In this document: one piece after another, positions 44,479 to 54,440 of the stretch
Position numbering within the stretch: position 1 is the first letter of the stretch
Layout: each line of letters begins with the position of its first letter
Assembly (NCBI RefSeq): GCF_023208015.1
Contig: NZ_CP051627.1
Location: 2,737,501 to 2,801,500, forward strand
Length of the DNA: 64,000 nt
Source of the DNA: Thermobifida alba
GTDB lineage: Bacteria > Actinomycetota > Actinomycetes > Streptosporangiales > Streptosporangiaceae
Direction: 5' to 3'
The notes under the pieces: model-generated
Seen by the model: only the letters and a program-made list of their open reading frames with translations
Databases searched by the model: none
What the model was told of the DNA's origin: nothing
Program-made: the position numbers and the translations under genes

Positions 44479-46122
44479 CTACTTCCCGCTGGTCTTGGCG
44501 ACCTTGATGGTCTCCTGGCCGACCTCGGACTCCTCCAGCGCCTCGGCCGGGGCCTCGGTGCCGAGCACGGTGCCGGCACTGGTCTGGAAGGTCTTCTTGA
44601 ACTCGTTGATCGCGTCGGTGAGCGCCTCGGCGGTCTCGTCCTCGAACTTCTCGGTCTCCCGGATGGTGTCGAGGATCTTGCTGTGCTCGCGGCGCAGGTG
44701 GCCGAGGAACTCCGACTCGAAGCGGCGGATGTCCTCGACCGGGACGTCGTCCAGCTTGCCGGTGGTGCCGGCCCAGATGGAGACGACCTCCTCCTCCATC
44801 GGGAAGGGGGTGTACTGGCCCTGCTTGAGCAGCTCCATGAGGCGGGCGCCCCGCTCCAGCTGCGCCTTGGAGGCCGCGTCCAGGTCCGAGCCGAAGGCGG
44901 CGAACGCCTCCAGGTCGCGGTACTGGGCCAGCCCCACGCGCAGGGAGCCGACCACCTTCTTCATGGCCTTGGTCTGCGCGGCGCCACCGACACGGGAGAC
45001 GGAGATACCGACGTTGATCGCCGGGCGCTGGCCCTGGTTGAACAGGTCGGACTCCAGGAAGACCTGGCCGTCGGTGATGGAGATGACGTTGGTCGGGATG
45101 TAGGCCGACACGTCGTTGGCCTTGGTCTCGATGATCGGCAGACCGGTCATCGACCCCGCACCCAGTTCGTCGGAGAGCTTCGCGCAGCGCTCCAGAAGAC
45201 GGGAGTGCAGGTAGAAGACGTCACCGGGGTAGGCCTCACGGCCCGGCGGGCGGCGCAGCAGCAGCGAGACCGCGCGGTAGGCCTCGGCCTGCTTGGTCAG
45301 GTCGTCGAAGACGATGAGGACGTGCTTGCCCTGGTACATCCAGTGCTGGCCGATGGCCGAACCGGTGTAGGGGGCGATGTACTTGAAGCCCGCGGGGTCG
45401 GAGGCGGGAGCGGCCACGATGGTGGTGTACTCCATCGCGCCGGCCTCCTCCAGGGCGCCGCGCACACCGGCGATGGTGGAGCCCTTCTGGCCCACCGCGA
45501 CGTAGATGCAGCGCACCTGCTTGCTCGGGTCGCCGGACTCCCAGTTGGCCTTCTGGTTGATGATCGTGTCGATGCAGACCGCGGTCTTGCCGGTCTGCCG
45601 GTCGCCGATGATCAGCTGGCGCTGACCGCGGCCGATCGGGGTCATCGAGTCGATCGCCTTGATACCGGTCTGCAGCGGCTCGTGCACCGGCTTGCGCTGC
45701 ATGACCGTGGCCGCCTGGAGTTCGAGTTCGCGGCGCTGGGTCGTCTCGATCTCGCCCTTGCCGTCGATCGGCCGGCCGAGGGGGTCGACCACCCGGCCCA
45801 GGTAGGCGTCGCCCACCGGGACGGAGAGGACCTGGCCGGTCCGCCGCACCGTCTGGCCTTCCGCGATGTTGGTGAAGTCACCGAGGACGACGACACCGAC
45901 CTCGCCGATCTCCAGGTTCTGCGCGATTCCCTGGGTGCCGTCCTCGAATTCCAGCAGCTCGTTCGCCATCGCAGAGGGAAGGCCACTGACGCGGGCGATG
46001 CCGTCACCGGAGTAGGTGACGGTTCCGATCTCCTCGCGTGCGGCGGCGTCAGGCTCGTACGACTGGACGAAGCGCTGCAGCGCGTCCCGGATCTCCTCCG
46101 GTCGGATCGTCAGCTCCGCCAT
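44479..46122 (-). CDS. atpA: ATP synthase alpha subunit
   Basis: Non-catalytic nucleotide-binding F1 subunit, 547 residues, with P-loop GDRQTGKT and the family run [35 protein letters not shown]. An extended C-terminal tail of about 35 residues ([23 protein letters not shown] and on) is typical of actinobacterial AtpA. Confidence 0.98.
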   Translation of the reverse strand: MAELTIRPEEIRDALQRFVQSYEPDAAAREEIGTVTYSGDGIARVSGLPSAMANELLEFEDGTQGIAQNLEIGEVGVVVLGDFTNIAEGQTVRRTGQVLSVPVGDAYLGRVVDPLGRPIDGKGEIETTQRRELELQAATVMQRKPVHEPLQTGIKAIDSMTPIGRGQRQLIIGDRQTGKTAVCIDTIINQKANWESGDPSKQVRCIYVAVGQKGSTIAGVRGALEEAGAMEYTTIVAAPASDPAGFKYIAPYTGSAIGQHWMYQGKHVLIVFDDLTKQAEAYRAVSLLLRRPPGREAYPGDVFYLHSRLLERCAKLSDELGAGSMTGLPIIETKANDVSAYIPTNVISITDGQVFLESDLFNQGQRPAINVGISVSRVGGAAQTKAMKKVVGSLRVGLAQYRDLEAFAAFGSDLDAASKAQLERGARLMELLKQGQYTPFPMEEEVVSIWAGTTGKLDDVPVEDIRRFESEFLGHLRREHSKILDTIRETEKFEDETAEALTDAINEFKKTFQTSAGTVLGTEAPAEALEESEVGQETIKVAKTSGK

Positions 46123-46194
46123 CTCACGTATGTCCTTGCTCTCATTGGCGCCGCGGTGCGGCGCCGTGCGTCTTGCGTTCGGTGCGTCGTCGCG

Positions 46195-47004
46195 TCAGCC
46201 GGCCAGGCGCCGCCGGATCTCGGCGATGCGCCCCGCGATGGTGCCGTCGATGACCTCGTCGCCCACGCGGATGGAGAGTCCACCCACGATCTCCGGCGCG
46301 ATCTCGATGTTCAGGTGGATGTCCCGCCCGTACATCCGGGTGAGCGCGGTCTGCAGCCTGGACTGCTGCGTCTCGCTCAGCGGAACGGCGGTCCGTACCA
46401 CGGCGATGTAGTGCTTGGCCCGCTCGGCCACCAGCTGACTGAAGTGGTCGAGACCCTGTTCCAGGGTACGTCCCCGCGGCCGGGTGACGGCCTCGGTGAC
46501 CAGGGCCAGCGTCGCCGCGCTGACCTTGCCCGAGAGCAGGTTCTCCACCAGGGTCCGCTTGTGTTCGATGGAGACGCCGTCCGTGGTCAGCGCCGCGCGG
46601 AGCTCGGGCTGACCCGCGACGATCCGGCCGAACCGGAACAGCTCGTCCTCGACTCCTTCGAGCTCCCGGGCGCTGCCGTGCTCGGCGATCGTCGCGAGCA
46701 CGGCGGCCTGCTCGACCGCGTCGACCAGGTCACGCGACCTGGACCACTTGGCCCGCACGACGTCGCTGACCACGAGGAGGGTGGCCGGCGACACCTTCGC
46801 TTCCAGGATGGTGCCGACGAGTGCGGACTTGCTGTCCGGGGAACCGGCCGGGTCCGCCAACCACCGGCGCAGGGAGTGCTCCTGCTCCAGCAGGGCCACG
46901 ACCTCGAAGAGCTCGTGGCCCAACGTGGCTGTGTTGGCGGACGGCAGGATGTCGTCGAGGCGTCGGATCACCTCGTCCAGTGAGGTACGGCTGACACCCT
47001 GCAT
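46195..47004 (-). CDS. atpH: ATP synthase delta subunit (long actinobacterial form)
   Basis: Peripheral-stalk subunit of 269 residues, against about 180 in E. coli. The conserved OSCP/delta C-terminus (TRMYGRDIHLNIEIAPEIVGGLSIRVGDEVIDGTIAGRI) is preceded by an extra N-terminal segment as in other actinobacteria. The ATG overlaps the atpF stop by 1 nt (TGATG). Confidence 0.96.
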   Translation of the reverse strand: MQGVSRTSLDEVIRRLDDILPSANTATLGHELFEVVALLEQEHSLRRWLADPAGSPDSKSALVGTILEAKVSPATLLVVSDVVRAKWSRSRDLVDAVEQAAVLATIAEHGSARELEGVEDELFRFGRIVAGQPELRAALTTDGVSIEHKRTLVENLLSGKVSAATLALVTEAVTRPRGRTLEQGLDHFSQLVAERAKHYIAVVRTAVPLSETQQSRLQTALTRMYGRDIHLNIEIAPEIVGGLSIRVGDEVIDGTIAGRIAEIRRRLAG

Positions 47005-47543
47005 CAACGCACCTCTGCCTGCTGGGTGTTCCCGCTTTCCAGCTCGGCGAGGAACCGGTCGATGACCCGGCTCTGCGCCGCGTTGTCGGCGAGGGCCTCC
47101 CCGACGATCCGGGCCGCCAGGTCGGCGGAGAGCGCCCCGATCTCGGTCCGCAGCTGCTCCATGGCCTGCTGGCGGTCGGCCTCGATCTGGGCGTGCGCCG
47201 CCTCGATGATGCGACGCGCCTCGGCCTGGGCCTCCTCGCGCGCCTCAGCGATGATGGCGGCGCTCTGCTCGCTGGCCTTCTGCAGCTCGGCCGCGTAGGA
47301 CCGGTGCGCTTCCTCCAGCTTCTCCTTGAACTGCTGGCGCAGTTCCTCGGCTTCCGCCTCTGCCTTCTTCGCCCGCTCGATACCACCTTCGATGGAGTCG
47401 GCGCGCTCGTCGAGCATCTTCGTGACCCGCGGCACGGCGTAGCGGTACACCAGTGCGAAGATCACGGCGAAGGCGATGAGGCCGAAGACGAGTTCGTCGA
47501 TGTGAATCCGTAGAACGTTCTCTTCGGCGGCCAGGCCCAACAT
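47004..47543 (-). CDS. atpF: ATP synthase b subunit
   Basis: Membrane-anchored peripheral stalk, 179 residues: one N-terminal helix (LVFGLIAFAVIFALVYRYAV) followed by a long charged coiled coil (KKAEAEAEELRQQFKEKLEEAH). Located 49 bp after atpE. Confidence 0.97.
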   Translation of the reverse strand: MLGLAAEENVLRIHIDELVFGLIAFAVIFALVYRYAVPRVTKMLDERADSIEGGIERAKKAEAEAEELRQQFKEKLEEAHRSYAAELQKASEQSAAIIAEAREEAQAEARRIIEAAHAQIEADRQQAMEQLRTEIGALSADLAARIVGEALADNAAQSRVIDRFLAELESGNTQQAEVR

Positions 47544-47592
47544 GGTCAGCGCCCCTTCACGGTTGGTTGCCTACTTCCTTCGCCGGTCCGCC

Positions 47593-47796
47593 CTAGATGG
47601 CGAACGCGAGGACGAAGCCCAGCAGGGCGAGCGCCTCGATGAGGGCGAAGCCGATGTAGATGTTGGTCTGCAGCGGGCCGCGGGCCTCGGGCTGGCGGGC
47701 GATGGCCTGCATGCCCAGACCGAAGACGATACCCACACCGATGCCGGCACCGATGACGCTGATGCCGTAACCGATGACGTTCAGGCTGCCTTCCAT
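47593..47796 (-). CDS. atpE: ATP synthase c subunit
   Basis: Rotor-ring subunit of 67 residues, two membrane helices joined by a polar loop (ARQPEARG, residues 33-40). The ion-carrying residue is Glu54 (FALIEALALLGF). No sodium-binding Gln/Ser pattern is seen, so proton coupling is expected. Confidence 0.97.
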   Translation of the reverse strand: MEGSLNVIGYGISVIGAGIGVGIVFGLGMQAIARQPEARGPLQTNIYIGFALIEALALLGFVLAFAI

Positions 47797-47899
47797 TGCT
47801 TCTCCTTGAGGATCGTGACCACAGGGCCAGATGGGTTGTCGTGCCCTCCGGGCGGAGGCACGGGGAGTGTCGAGAGTTCTCGGGTCTGTGCCTGCCGGC

Positions 47900-48757
47900 C
47901 TAGTGCGCTTCCTGGGCCTGGCCGATGTAGAGGGCGGCCAGCAGGGTGAACACGAAGGCTTGCAGGAACATGATCACCAGCTCGAAGGCGGTGAAGACGA
48001 TGAACGCCAGCAGGGCCGAGCCGGAGAACAGCACCGAGATGGTGCCGTAGAGCGGTCCCGCGGCGGGGTTGAACATGTACCAGCCGCCCGCGGCGAACGT
48101 GGCGAGCAGCAGGTGGCCGGCGAACATGGTCGCGAACAGCCGGATGGCGTGCGTCGCGGGGCGGATGATGAAGTTCGAGAGGATCTCGATGGGGACCAGC
48201 AGCGGCAGGATCCAGCCCGGCGCCCCGGCGGGGACGACGGCGCCCTTGAAGTAGGCCCCGAAGCCCTGCGAGCGGATGCCCACCACGATGAAGGTGATGT
48301 AGACGACCGCCGCGAGGCCGACCGGGTAGGACAGGTTGCTGGTGACCGGCAGCTGCAGGAAGGGGATGAGCCCCATGATGTTCATCGCGAAGATGAACAG
48401 GAAGAGGGAGACCAGCAGCGGCAGGTACCTGTCGCCCTTCACCCCGATCATCGGCCGCGAGATCTGCTCGCGGATGAAGAGGACGACGATCTCGAAGATG
48501 CTCTGCCGGCGGTTGGGGACGATGGACAGCTTGCGCGTGGTCCACCACAGGAACAGCGCCACCAGTCCGGTGGCCACCAGGAGCAGCACCGCGTACTTGG
48601 TGATGCCGCTGGTGTAGGGGAGCGCCTCGCTGTAGTCGCCCCAGGACCAGGGGGATGGGAAGAAGATCCCGACGGAGGGGGCCTCGAAGCCGGGTCCTCC
48701 CGGCGTGAACAGACCACCACCGCCCTCGGCAGCGAGGTTGAGCGTGTCAGCACTCAC
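47900..48757 (-). CDS. atpB: ATP synthase a subunit
   Basis: Membrane stator, 285 residues, with the essential Arg in ATHAIRLFATMFAGHLLL and the family run GLIPFLQLPVTSNLSYPVGLA. A glycine-rich N-terminal extension (AEGGGGLFTPGGPGFEAPS) precedes the first helix. Confidence 0.97.
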   Translation of the reverse strand: MSADTLNLAAEGGGGLFTPGGPGFEAPSVGIFFPSPWSWGDYSEALPYTSGITKYAVLLLVATGLVALFLWWTTRKLSIVPNRRQSIFEIVVLFIREQISRPMIGVKGDRYLPLLVSLFLFIFAMNIMGLIPFLQLPVTSNLSYPVGLAAVVYITFIVVGIRSQGFGAYFKGAVVPAGAPGWILPLLVPIEILSNFIIRPATHAIRLFATMFAGHLLLATFAAGGWYMFNPAAGPLYGTISVLFSGSALLAFIVFTAFELVIMFLQAFVFTLLAALYIGQAQEAH

Positions 48758-48886
48758 GGCGAACCCTTCCGTCGTGAATCAAGAAGTTCTGGTCAGTCTT
48801 GAGCGGACCGGCAACGGTGGCCGGCCTGGGCCTCCCCGCCCGCCCCGGTCGGCGCCGTGGACGGAGGGTGGCCCCGGAGGGGGTGG

Positions 48887-49120
48887 CTACCTGGACCGGA
48901 CGTTGAGCCTGGCGAAGACCATGTACAGAGCCAGTCCCAGTCCGAGCAGGATGCCGATGGGCAGGAACAGCGCCTCGTGGTCCGTTAATCGGTCGAGCAG
49001 CCAACCCGCACCGCCCCACACGATCATCCCGGACACGAGCAGGGAGACGATGCTGACTCCGTCGACCGAGGTCTCGGAAGGCTCCTGGGAGGTCTCGTCC
49101 GGTTTCCGCGGCTCGCTCAT
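48887..49120 (-). CDS. AtpZ-like small membrane protein
   Basis: A 77-residue protein with two membrane helices (VSIVSLLVSGMIVWGGAGWLLD and LFLPIGILLGLGLALYMVFARLNV), the AtpZ/Gct pattern at the head of atp operons. ATG 49120 has CGGAG 8 nt upstream; the ATG 18 nt earlier has none. It may help assemble the c-ring or transport ions, by analogy. Confidence 0.85.
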   Translation of the reverse strand: MSEPRKPDETSQEPSETSVDGVSIVSLLVSGMIVWGGAGWLLDRLTDHEALFLPIGILLGLGLALYMVFARLNVRSR

Positions 49121-49204
49121 CCCGTCGCTCCGGAACATAGCAGGTTGTCAGGGCCATCCGCACAACAGGGGGCGAGTACCGGAGTTCGTGCCGCACGGCG
49201 CGCA

Positions 49205-49648
49205 TCAGGTGCTCTCATGCCGGGTCTCCAGACCGGAGGCGGCGCTCGGCTCCGGGTCGACGTGCAGGGTCTTGGAGGTGGCCAGCACCCGGACGTGACC
49301 GCCCAGCCAGGAGATCACGCACAGCAGCGAGGTCACGGCGAAGGCGGTGGTGTCGATCCAGCCGGGGTCGACGCTGCGCAGCGCGAGCAGCGCGACCGCC
49401 AGGATCAGCGCCTTGACGAGGAAGGCTCCCAGGGTGGCCGGCATGAACAGGTCCGGGTTGCGTCTGCTGAGGCGGGCCACCGCCCATCCGGAGACCCCGA
49501 AGAAGGCAAGGACCAGCAGCAGCGCGCAGAGCGCGCCGGACAGGCCGACCATGCCCGAGAGCACGAGGAAGACGGCGGTGCTGCCGCCTCCGACCACCAG
49601 TGTGGGAATCGCGGCGCCGCGGAGGACCTTGGCGTCGTGTTCCTGCAT
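49205..49648 (-). CDS. atpI: AtpI-like ATP synthase-associated membrane protein
   Basis: A 147-residue protein with four predicted membrane helices, the usual AtpI topology. First gene of the atp operon. ATG 49648 is preceded by CGGAG. In other bacteria AtpI assists c-ring assembly. The 228 bp upstream (49649-49876) must hold the operon promoter; ttgtgaTAGCTTtc near 49690 is a candidate -10, but no clear -35 is visible. Confidence 0.8.
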   Translation of the reverse strand: MQEHDAKVLRGAAIPTLVVGGGSTAVFLVLSGMVGLSGALCALLLVLAFFGVSGWAVARLSRRNPDLFMPATLGAFLVKALILAVALLALRSVDPGWIDTTAFAVTSLLCVISWLGGHVRVLATSKTLHVDPEPSAASGLETRHEST

Positions 49649-49876
49649 GCGTGAACTCCGGTGTTGTGCTGTGGGGTGCTTGCTCGTGAAAGCTATCACA
49701 AGGTTTCGACACCATTTCCCACGGGCACCTTTAGGTTCCGCTTATCGCCCGCCGGATCGCCCCCGCCACCGCGTCTCCCTCTCCGATGTCTGCTCCGTCA
49801 CCCTGCGGCTTCTTCCGGAGTTCAACCCCGGTTCACGGCTCTTCACCGGCTTCCACGGCTGGTCAAGTGCGCTGAA

Positions 49877-51040
49877 TCACTTTTTCTCGGAGGCCCCGTC
49901 GCGTTCCGTCACCGCTGCGGCACCGGTCCCGGCCCGCAGCCGGGCACGGCGCCGCAGCCGCGGCAGCGTGATGAGCCCCACCGCACAGATCGCTACCAAT
50001 GTGGTAACGCTCAGGACGATCGCCGGCGCGTCGAAGATCGACAGCGACACCGCGGCGAACGAGATGATCGCCGCCCACAGGTACATCAGCAGCACCGCCC
50101 GGGGGTGGGAGTGGCCGAGCTCCAGCAGCCGGTGGTGCAGGTGCTTCTTGTCCGGGGCGAACGGCGACTTGCCGGCCAGGGTCCGCCGCACCACCGCGAG
50201 CACCAGGTCGGCCAGCGGCAGGGCCAGCGCCAGCAGCGGCAGCAGGATCGGCAGGAAGGCCACCAGGCCGCTGGAGTCGAAGTGGACGACCGCGTTGGCC
50301 TGGAACTCCCCGGTCACGGTGATGGTGATGGAGGCCAGCAGCAGCCCGATCAGCATCGACCCGGTGTCGCCCATGAACACCCGGGCCGGGTTGAAGTTGT
50401 GGATGAGGAAGCCCGCGCAGACCCCGACCAGGATGATCGCGATCATGGCCGGGTAGGACTGGCGGTCGAACCCCTGGTCGACGGCGACCACGTAGTAGTA
50501 GGTGAAGAACGCCGCGGCCGCGATCGCGACGATCCCCGACGCCAGGCCGTCCAGCCCGTCGGCGAAGTTGACCGCGTTGATGGTGACCACGATCAGCAGC
50601 ACCGACAGCAGCGTGCCGAGTTCGGGGCCGAGGACGAGCGTGGTCCCCGGCAGCGGCAGCCACAGCAGCTGCACCCCCTGGGAGACCAGGATGCCCGCCG
50701 CCACGATCTGCCCGGCCAGCTTGGGCACCGGCGCCATGCCCCACCGGTCGTCGATGATCCCGATCACCACGATCAGCGCGCCCGCCACCAGCAGTCCGCG
50801 CCACCAGGTCTGGTCGAAGAACACCTCGCGCAGGTGCGGCAGCTGCGCCGAGATCAGCAGCGCGGCGGCGAAACCGCCGTACATGGCGACTCCCCCCATC
50901 CGGGGGATGGGTTCGGTGTGCACGTCCCGGTCGCGTACCGGGGGAACCGCGCCGAAGGCGATCGCGGCGTTGCGGACCAGCGGGGTCAGCAGGTGGGTGA
51001 CCGCCACGGCGATGACGAAGGTGAGCGCGTACTCACGCAC
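49877..51040 (-). CDS. Undecaprenyl-phosphate sugar-1-phosphate transferase, WecA-like
   Basis: Polytopic membrane enzyme (387 residues, about 11 helices) that transfers GlcNAc-1-phosphate or similar to the lipid carrier. Motifs: GGVAMYGGF, VIGIIDDRWGM, NFADGLDGLASG, HNFNPARVFMGDTGSM and HLHHRLLELGHSH. These are WecA/TagO-type rather than MraY. In actinobacteria the first step of arabinogalactan- or teichoic-type polymers. Start GTG 51040. Confidence 0.93.
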   Translation of the reverse strand: MREYALTFVIAVAVTHLLTPLVRNAAIAFGAVPPVRDRDVHTEPIPRMGGVAMYGGFAAALLISAQLPHLREVFFDQTWWRGLLVAGALIVVIGIIDDRWGMAPVPKLAGQIVAAGILVSQGVQLLWLPLPGTTLVLGPELGTLLSVLLIVVTINAVNFADGLDGLASGIVAIAAAAFFTYYYVVAVDQGFDRQSYPAMIAIILVGVCAGFLIHNFNPARVFMGDTGSMLIGLLLASITITVTGEFQANAVVHFDSSGLVAFLPILLPLLALALPLADLVLAVVRRTLAGKSPFAPDKKHLHHRLLELGHSHPRAVLLMYLWAAIISFAAVSLSIFDAPAIVLSVTTLVAICAVGLITLPRLRRRARLRAGTGAAAVTERDGASEKK

Positions 51041-51169
51041 GGCGTTGCGGGACCTTCCGTGGACCGGCCGTGCCCTCGGCTACGGCACGGCGCGTGTTCT
51101 GGGCTGAGGTGACATCGACGCTAGCACTGACGGACCGCGGCGCGGACCGCCGAAGCACTCGGCTCTTCG

Positions 51170-51937
51170 TCAGGGCCGGTCCGCACCGTCCCGCCCGGTG
51201 GGCGCGGTCCCGTCGTCCCCCTCGCCGTCGTCCCCGTCCGTCCGGGCGGTCCCGTCGTCCCCGGCCTCGGCGGCCCGGCGCTCGGGGCGCTTGAGTTCGG
51301 CGATGACGGTGCCGCACACGGCGCGCAGCTGCTCGATGCCGATCGCTCCCGAACGCAGGACGCGCGGCACCGCGTAGGTCAGGTCGACGATGGTCGACGG
51401 CGGCGTGTCCCCGCAGGGGCCGGCGTCGAGGTAGACGCTGACGTCGTCGCCGAACTGCGCCGCGGCCTCCTCGACCGTGGTGGCGGCCGGGCTGCCGGCG
51501 ACGTTGGCCGCGCTCACCGCCATCGGCCCGACCTCCTTGAGCAGGTCCAGCGCCACCGGGTGCATGGGCATGCGCACCGCGACGGTGCCCTTGGTGTCCC
51601 CCAGGTCCCAGGAGAGGCTGGGGGTGGCGGCGCACACGAGGGTGAGCGGGCCGGGCCAGAACTCCTCGATCAGGTCCTGGCCGTACCTGCCGAGGTCGTC
51701 GATGAGTGCCTGGGCGGCGCGGACCGTGCCGACCAGGACCGACGGCGGCTTGTCCCGGCCGCGCCGCTTGGCCCCGCGCAGCGCGGCCACCGCGGTCGGG
51801 CTGAACGCGTCCGCGCCCACCCCGTAGACGGTGTCGGTGGGCAGGACCACCAGTTCCCCGCGGCGCACGGTGGAGGCCGCGTCCGCGATCCCGGTCTTGC
51901 GCTGCTCCTCGTCCGCACAGTCGTAGCTGCGGCTCAC
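51170..51937 (-). CDS. L-threonylcarbamoyladenylate synthase (Sua5/YrdC family)
   Basis: Makes threonylcarbamoyl-AMP for the t6A37 tRNA modification. The YrdC core is clear (GELVVLPTDTVYGVGADAFSPTAVAAL, KRRGRDKPPSVLV, PGPLTLV, VAVRMPMHPVALDLL, SAANVAGSPAATTVEEA). A C-terminal acidic low-complexity tail of about 45 residues is not the Sua5 domain. Upstream prmC and prfA are usual partners. Confidence 0.94.
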   Translation of the reverse strand: MSRSYDCADEEQRKTGIADAASTVRRGELVVLPTDTVYGVGADAFSPTAVAALRGAKRRGRDKPPSVLVGTVRAAQALIDDLGRYGQDLIEEFWPGPLTLVCAATPSLSWDLGDTKGTVAVRMPMHPVALDLLKEVGPMAVSAANVAGSPAATTVEEAAAQFGDDVSVYLDAGPCGDTPPSTIVDLTYAVPRVLRSGAIGIEQLRAVCGTVIAELKRPERRAAEAGDDGTARTDGDDGEGDDGTAPTGRDGADRP

Positions 51938-51981
51938 AACCTCACCTCGGTCTGCTCAGGGGTCGTCGGGATGCGACCGGG

Positions 51982-52839
51982 TCAGTCCACGGCGCGTCGG
52001 GCCACCACGAACCGGTCCCGGTGTGCGAGGTCCTTGCGGTTGCGCACGTCGCGCCAGCCGAGCGATTCGGGCAGCAGCGGCGGGATGTCGATGCCCTGCC
52101 CGTCGCCGTGTTCGATGGCCAGGTATCCGCCCGGGCGCAGCAGTCGGCGGCCGACCGCCTCCAGTTGGCGGATCATGTCGAGCCCGTCGGCGCCCGCCCA
52201 CAGTGCGGGCGCGGGGTCGTAGTCGCGGACCTCCGGCGGGATGTCGTCGGCGCCGTCCAGGGGCACGTACGGGGGGTTGGTGACGACCATGTCCACCTGG
52301 CCGTTGTACTCGGGCAGGCAGGTCCGCATGTCGGCGTGGTGGGCGGTGATCCGCTCGCCCAGGCCGCTGCGCGCGATGTTGCGCCGCGCCCACGACAGCG
52401 CGGCCGGGTCCAGTTCGACGGCGTGGACGCGGGAGCGGGGCACCTCCTGGGCGATGGAGATCGCGATGGCGCCCGATCCGGTCCCCAGGTCCACGACCAA
52501 GGGGTCGGCCACGTCCATGGCGCGCAGCACGTCGATCGCCCAGGAGACCATCATCTCGGTCTCCGGGCGTGGGACGAAGACGCCGGGGCCGACCGCCAGC
52601 TCCAGGTAGCGGAAGTAGGCGCGGCCGGTGATGTGCTGCAAGGGCTCGCGGGCGGCCCGCCGGGCCACGCACTCCCAGTAGCGGGCGTCGAAGTCGCTGT
52701 CGGCGACGGTGTGCAGCTCTCCTCGACGGACGCCGTGCACGAACGCCGCGAGCTCCTCGGCGTCCGTACGGGGCGAGGCGACTCCGGCCTCGGCGAGCCG
52801 CAGAGTGGCCCGCGCGACCTCGTCGAGCAGGAGGTTCAC
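51982..52839 (-). CDS. prmC: Release factor glutamine methyltransferase
   Basis: Methylates the GGQ glutamine of release factors. The 285-residue protein has the SAM-binding [16 protein letters not shown] and the catalytic NPPY motif ([14 protein letters not shown]). GTG start overlaps the prfA stop by 4 nt, so it is co-translated with its substrate's gene. Confidence 0.95.
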   Translation of the reverse strand: MNLLLDEVARATLRLAEAGVASPRTDAEELAAFVHGVRRGELHTVADSDFDARYWECVARRAAREPLQHITGRAYFRYLELAVGPGVFVPRPETEMMVSWAIDVLRAMDVADPLVVDLGTGSGAIAISIAQEVPRSRVHAVELDPAALSWARRNIARSGLGERITAHHADMRTCLPEYNGQVDMVVTNPPYVPLDGADDIPPEVRDYDPAPALWAGADGLDMIRQLEAVGRRLLRPGGYLAIEHGDGQGIDIPPLLPESLGWRDVRNRKDLAHRDRFVVARRAVD

Positions 52840-53903
52840 TGCTGGGCGGCCTCCAACCGCTCCTTGGTGTCGGCGTCCACGAGGGCCTGGATGACCCCGC
52901 CCAGCTCCCCGTCGAGCACCTGGTCGAGGTTGTAGGCCTTGTAGCCGACCCGGTGGTCGGAGATGCGGTTCTCCGGGAAGTTGTAGGTGCGCACCCGTTC
53001 GGAGCGGTCCACGGTGCGGACCTGGCTCCTGCGTTCGGCCTGGGCCTCGGCCTCCGCGGCGGCCTGCGCCTCGGCCAGCAGGCGGGCCCGCAGTACCCGC
53101 AGGGCCTGCTCCCTGTTCTGCAGCTGGCTCTTCTCGTTCTGGCAGGACACCACGATTCCGGTGGGCAGGTGGGTGATGCGCACCGCGGAGTCGGTGGTGT
53201 TGACACTCTGCCCGCCGGGCCCGGAGGAGCGGTAGACGTCGATGCGCAGATCGCTGTCGTTGATCTCCACCTCGATCTCCTCGGCCTCGGGCACCACCAG
53301 CACGCCGACGGCCGAGGTGTGGATGCGGCCCTGGGACTCGGTGACGGGGACGCGCTGCACGCGGTGCACCCCGCCCTCGAACTTCAGTTGCCGCCACACG
53401 CCCTGGCCGGGGTCGGTGCCGCCGCGGTTCTTGACCGCGATGGTGACGTCCTTGTAGCCGCCCAGATCGGAGTGGGTGGCGCTGATGATCTCGGTCTTCC
53501 AGCCCTGGCGTTCGGCGTAGCGCAGGTACATGCGCACCAGGTCGCCCGCGAACAGCGCGGACTCCTCGCCGCCCTCTCCCGCCTTGACCTCCAGGATGAC
53601 GTCCTTGTCGTCGTTGGGGTCGCGCGGGATGAGCAGCATGCGCAGCCGCTCGACCAGCTCCTCGCGCTGGGCGCTGAGCTGCTTGGCCTCGTCGGCGAAG
53701 CTCGGGTCCTCGGCCGCCAGCTCCTGGGCGGCCTCGATGTCGCTCTCGACCTGGTTCAGCTCGCGGTAGGCGGCGATGACGGGGGTGAGCTGGGAATAGC
53801 GTTTGGCCAGGTTGCGCGCCTGGGCCTGGTCGGCGTGCACGGCTGGGTCGGCGAGCTGCTGCTCCAGCTCGTAGTACTCGCCGAGAAGGTCGTCCAGCTT
53901 CAC
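52836..53903 (-). CDS. prfA: Peptide chain release factor 1
   Basis: Terminates at UAA and UAG. The 355-residue protein carries GGQ at 230-232 and the RF1-type PxT motif as PVT at 186-188 ([19 protein letters not shown]). Start is GTG 53903. Confidence 0.98.
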   Translation of the reverse strand: MKLDDLLGEYYELEQQLADPAVHADQAQARNLAKRYSQLTPVIAAYRELNQVESDIEAAQELAAEDPSFADEAKQLSAQREELVERLRMLLIPRDPNDDKDVILEVKAGEGGEESALFAGDLVRMYLRYAERQGWKTEIISATHSDLGGYKDVTIAVKNRGGTDPGQGVWRQLKFEGGVHRVQRVPVTESQGRIHTSAVGVLVVPEAEEIEVEINDSDLRIDVYRSSGPGGQSVNTTDSAVRITHLPTGIVVSCQNEKSQLQNREQALRVLRARLLAEAQAAAEAEAQAERRSQVRTVDRSERVRTYNFPENRISDHRVGYKAYNLDQVLDGELGGVIQALVDADTKERLEAAQQ

Positions 53904-53991
53904 TTCTTCTTACATCCCCAAGAGCGTCGGAACGGACGGAGCGGTCGTACCGGCGGTGCGCCCCGCACCGCGGGACGCACCGTTGCGAACG

Positions 53992-54201
53992 CTACTTGCG
54001 CTTGCCGAAACGCTTCTCGAAGCGGGCGACCCGACCGCCGGTGTCCAGGATCTTCTGCTTGCCCGTGTAGAACGGGTGGCAGGAGGAGCAGATCTCGGCC
54101 CGGATCGTGCCACTGGGCGCGGTGCTCCGGGTGACGAAGGTGTTGCCGCACGTGCAGGTCACCTGCGTGACGTGGTAGTCGGGGTGAATACCGGGTTTCA
54201 T
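53992..54201 (-). CDS. rpmE: Ribosomal protein L31 (zinc-binding form)
   Basis: A 69-residue large-subunit protein with the four zinc cysteines Cys16, Cys18, Cys38 and Cys41 ([18 protein letters not shown]), thus the C+ form. GAGGAGAA precedes the ATG. Lies 88 bp upstream of prfA. Confidence 0.97.
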   Translation of the reverse strand: MKPGIHPDYHVTQVTCTCGNTFVTRSTAPSGTIRAEICSSCHPFYTGKQKILDTGGRVARFEKRFGKRK

Positions 54202-54440
54202 GTGGTTCTCCTCGCTAGTGGCGGTCGCCGGGCGCACGCGGCAGTGTCCGTCTCCGGATGAGGCGGGCGTGCGTGAACCGGTACCGCGGCGGTCGCCATA
54301 CCAGTCTGCCAGACCGTGGAACCGCAATCGTCCAGCGCGTATTCCCGGACGGGCGGGCGGTGGAGCGGTGGGCGCACGACGTCGCTCGGCGGGACGCCGG
54401 ATCGCCCGTTCCGCCGGTGCGTGGCCGCACCGGCGGAACG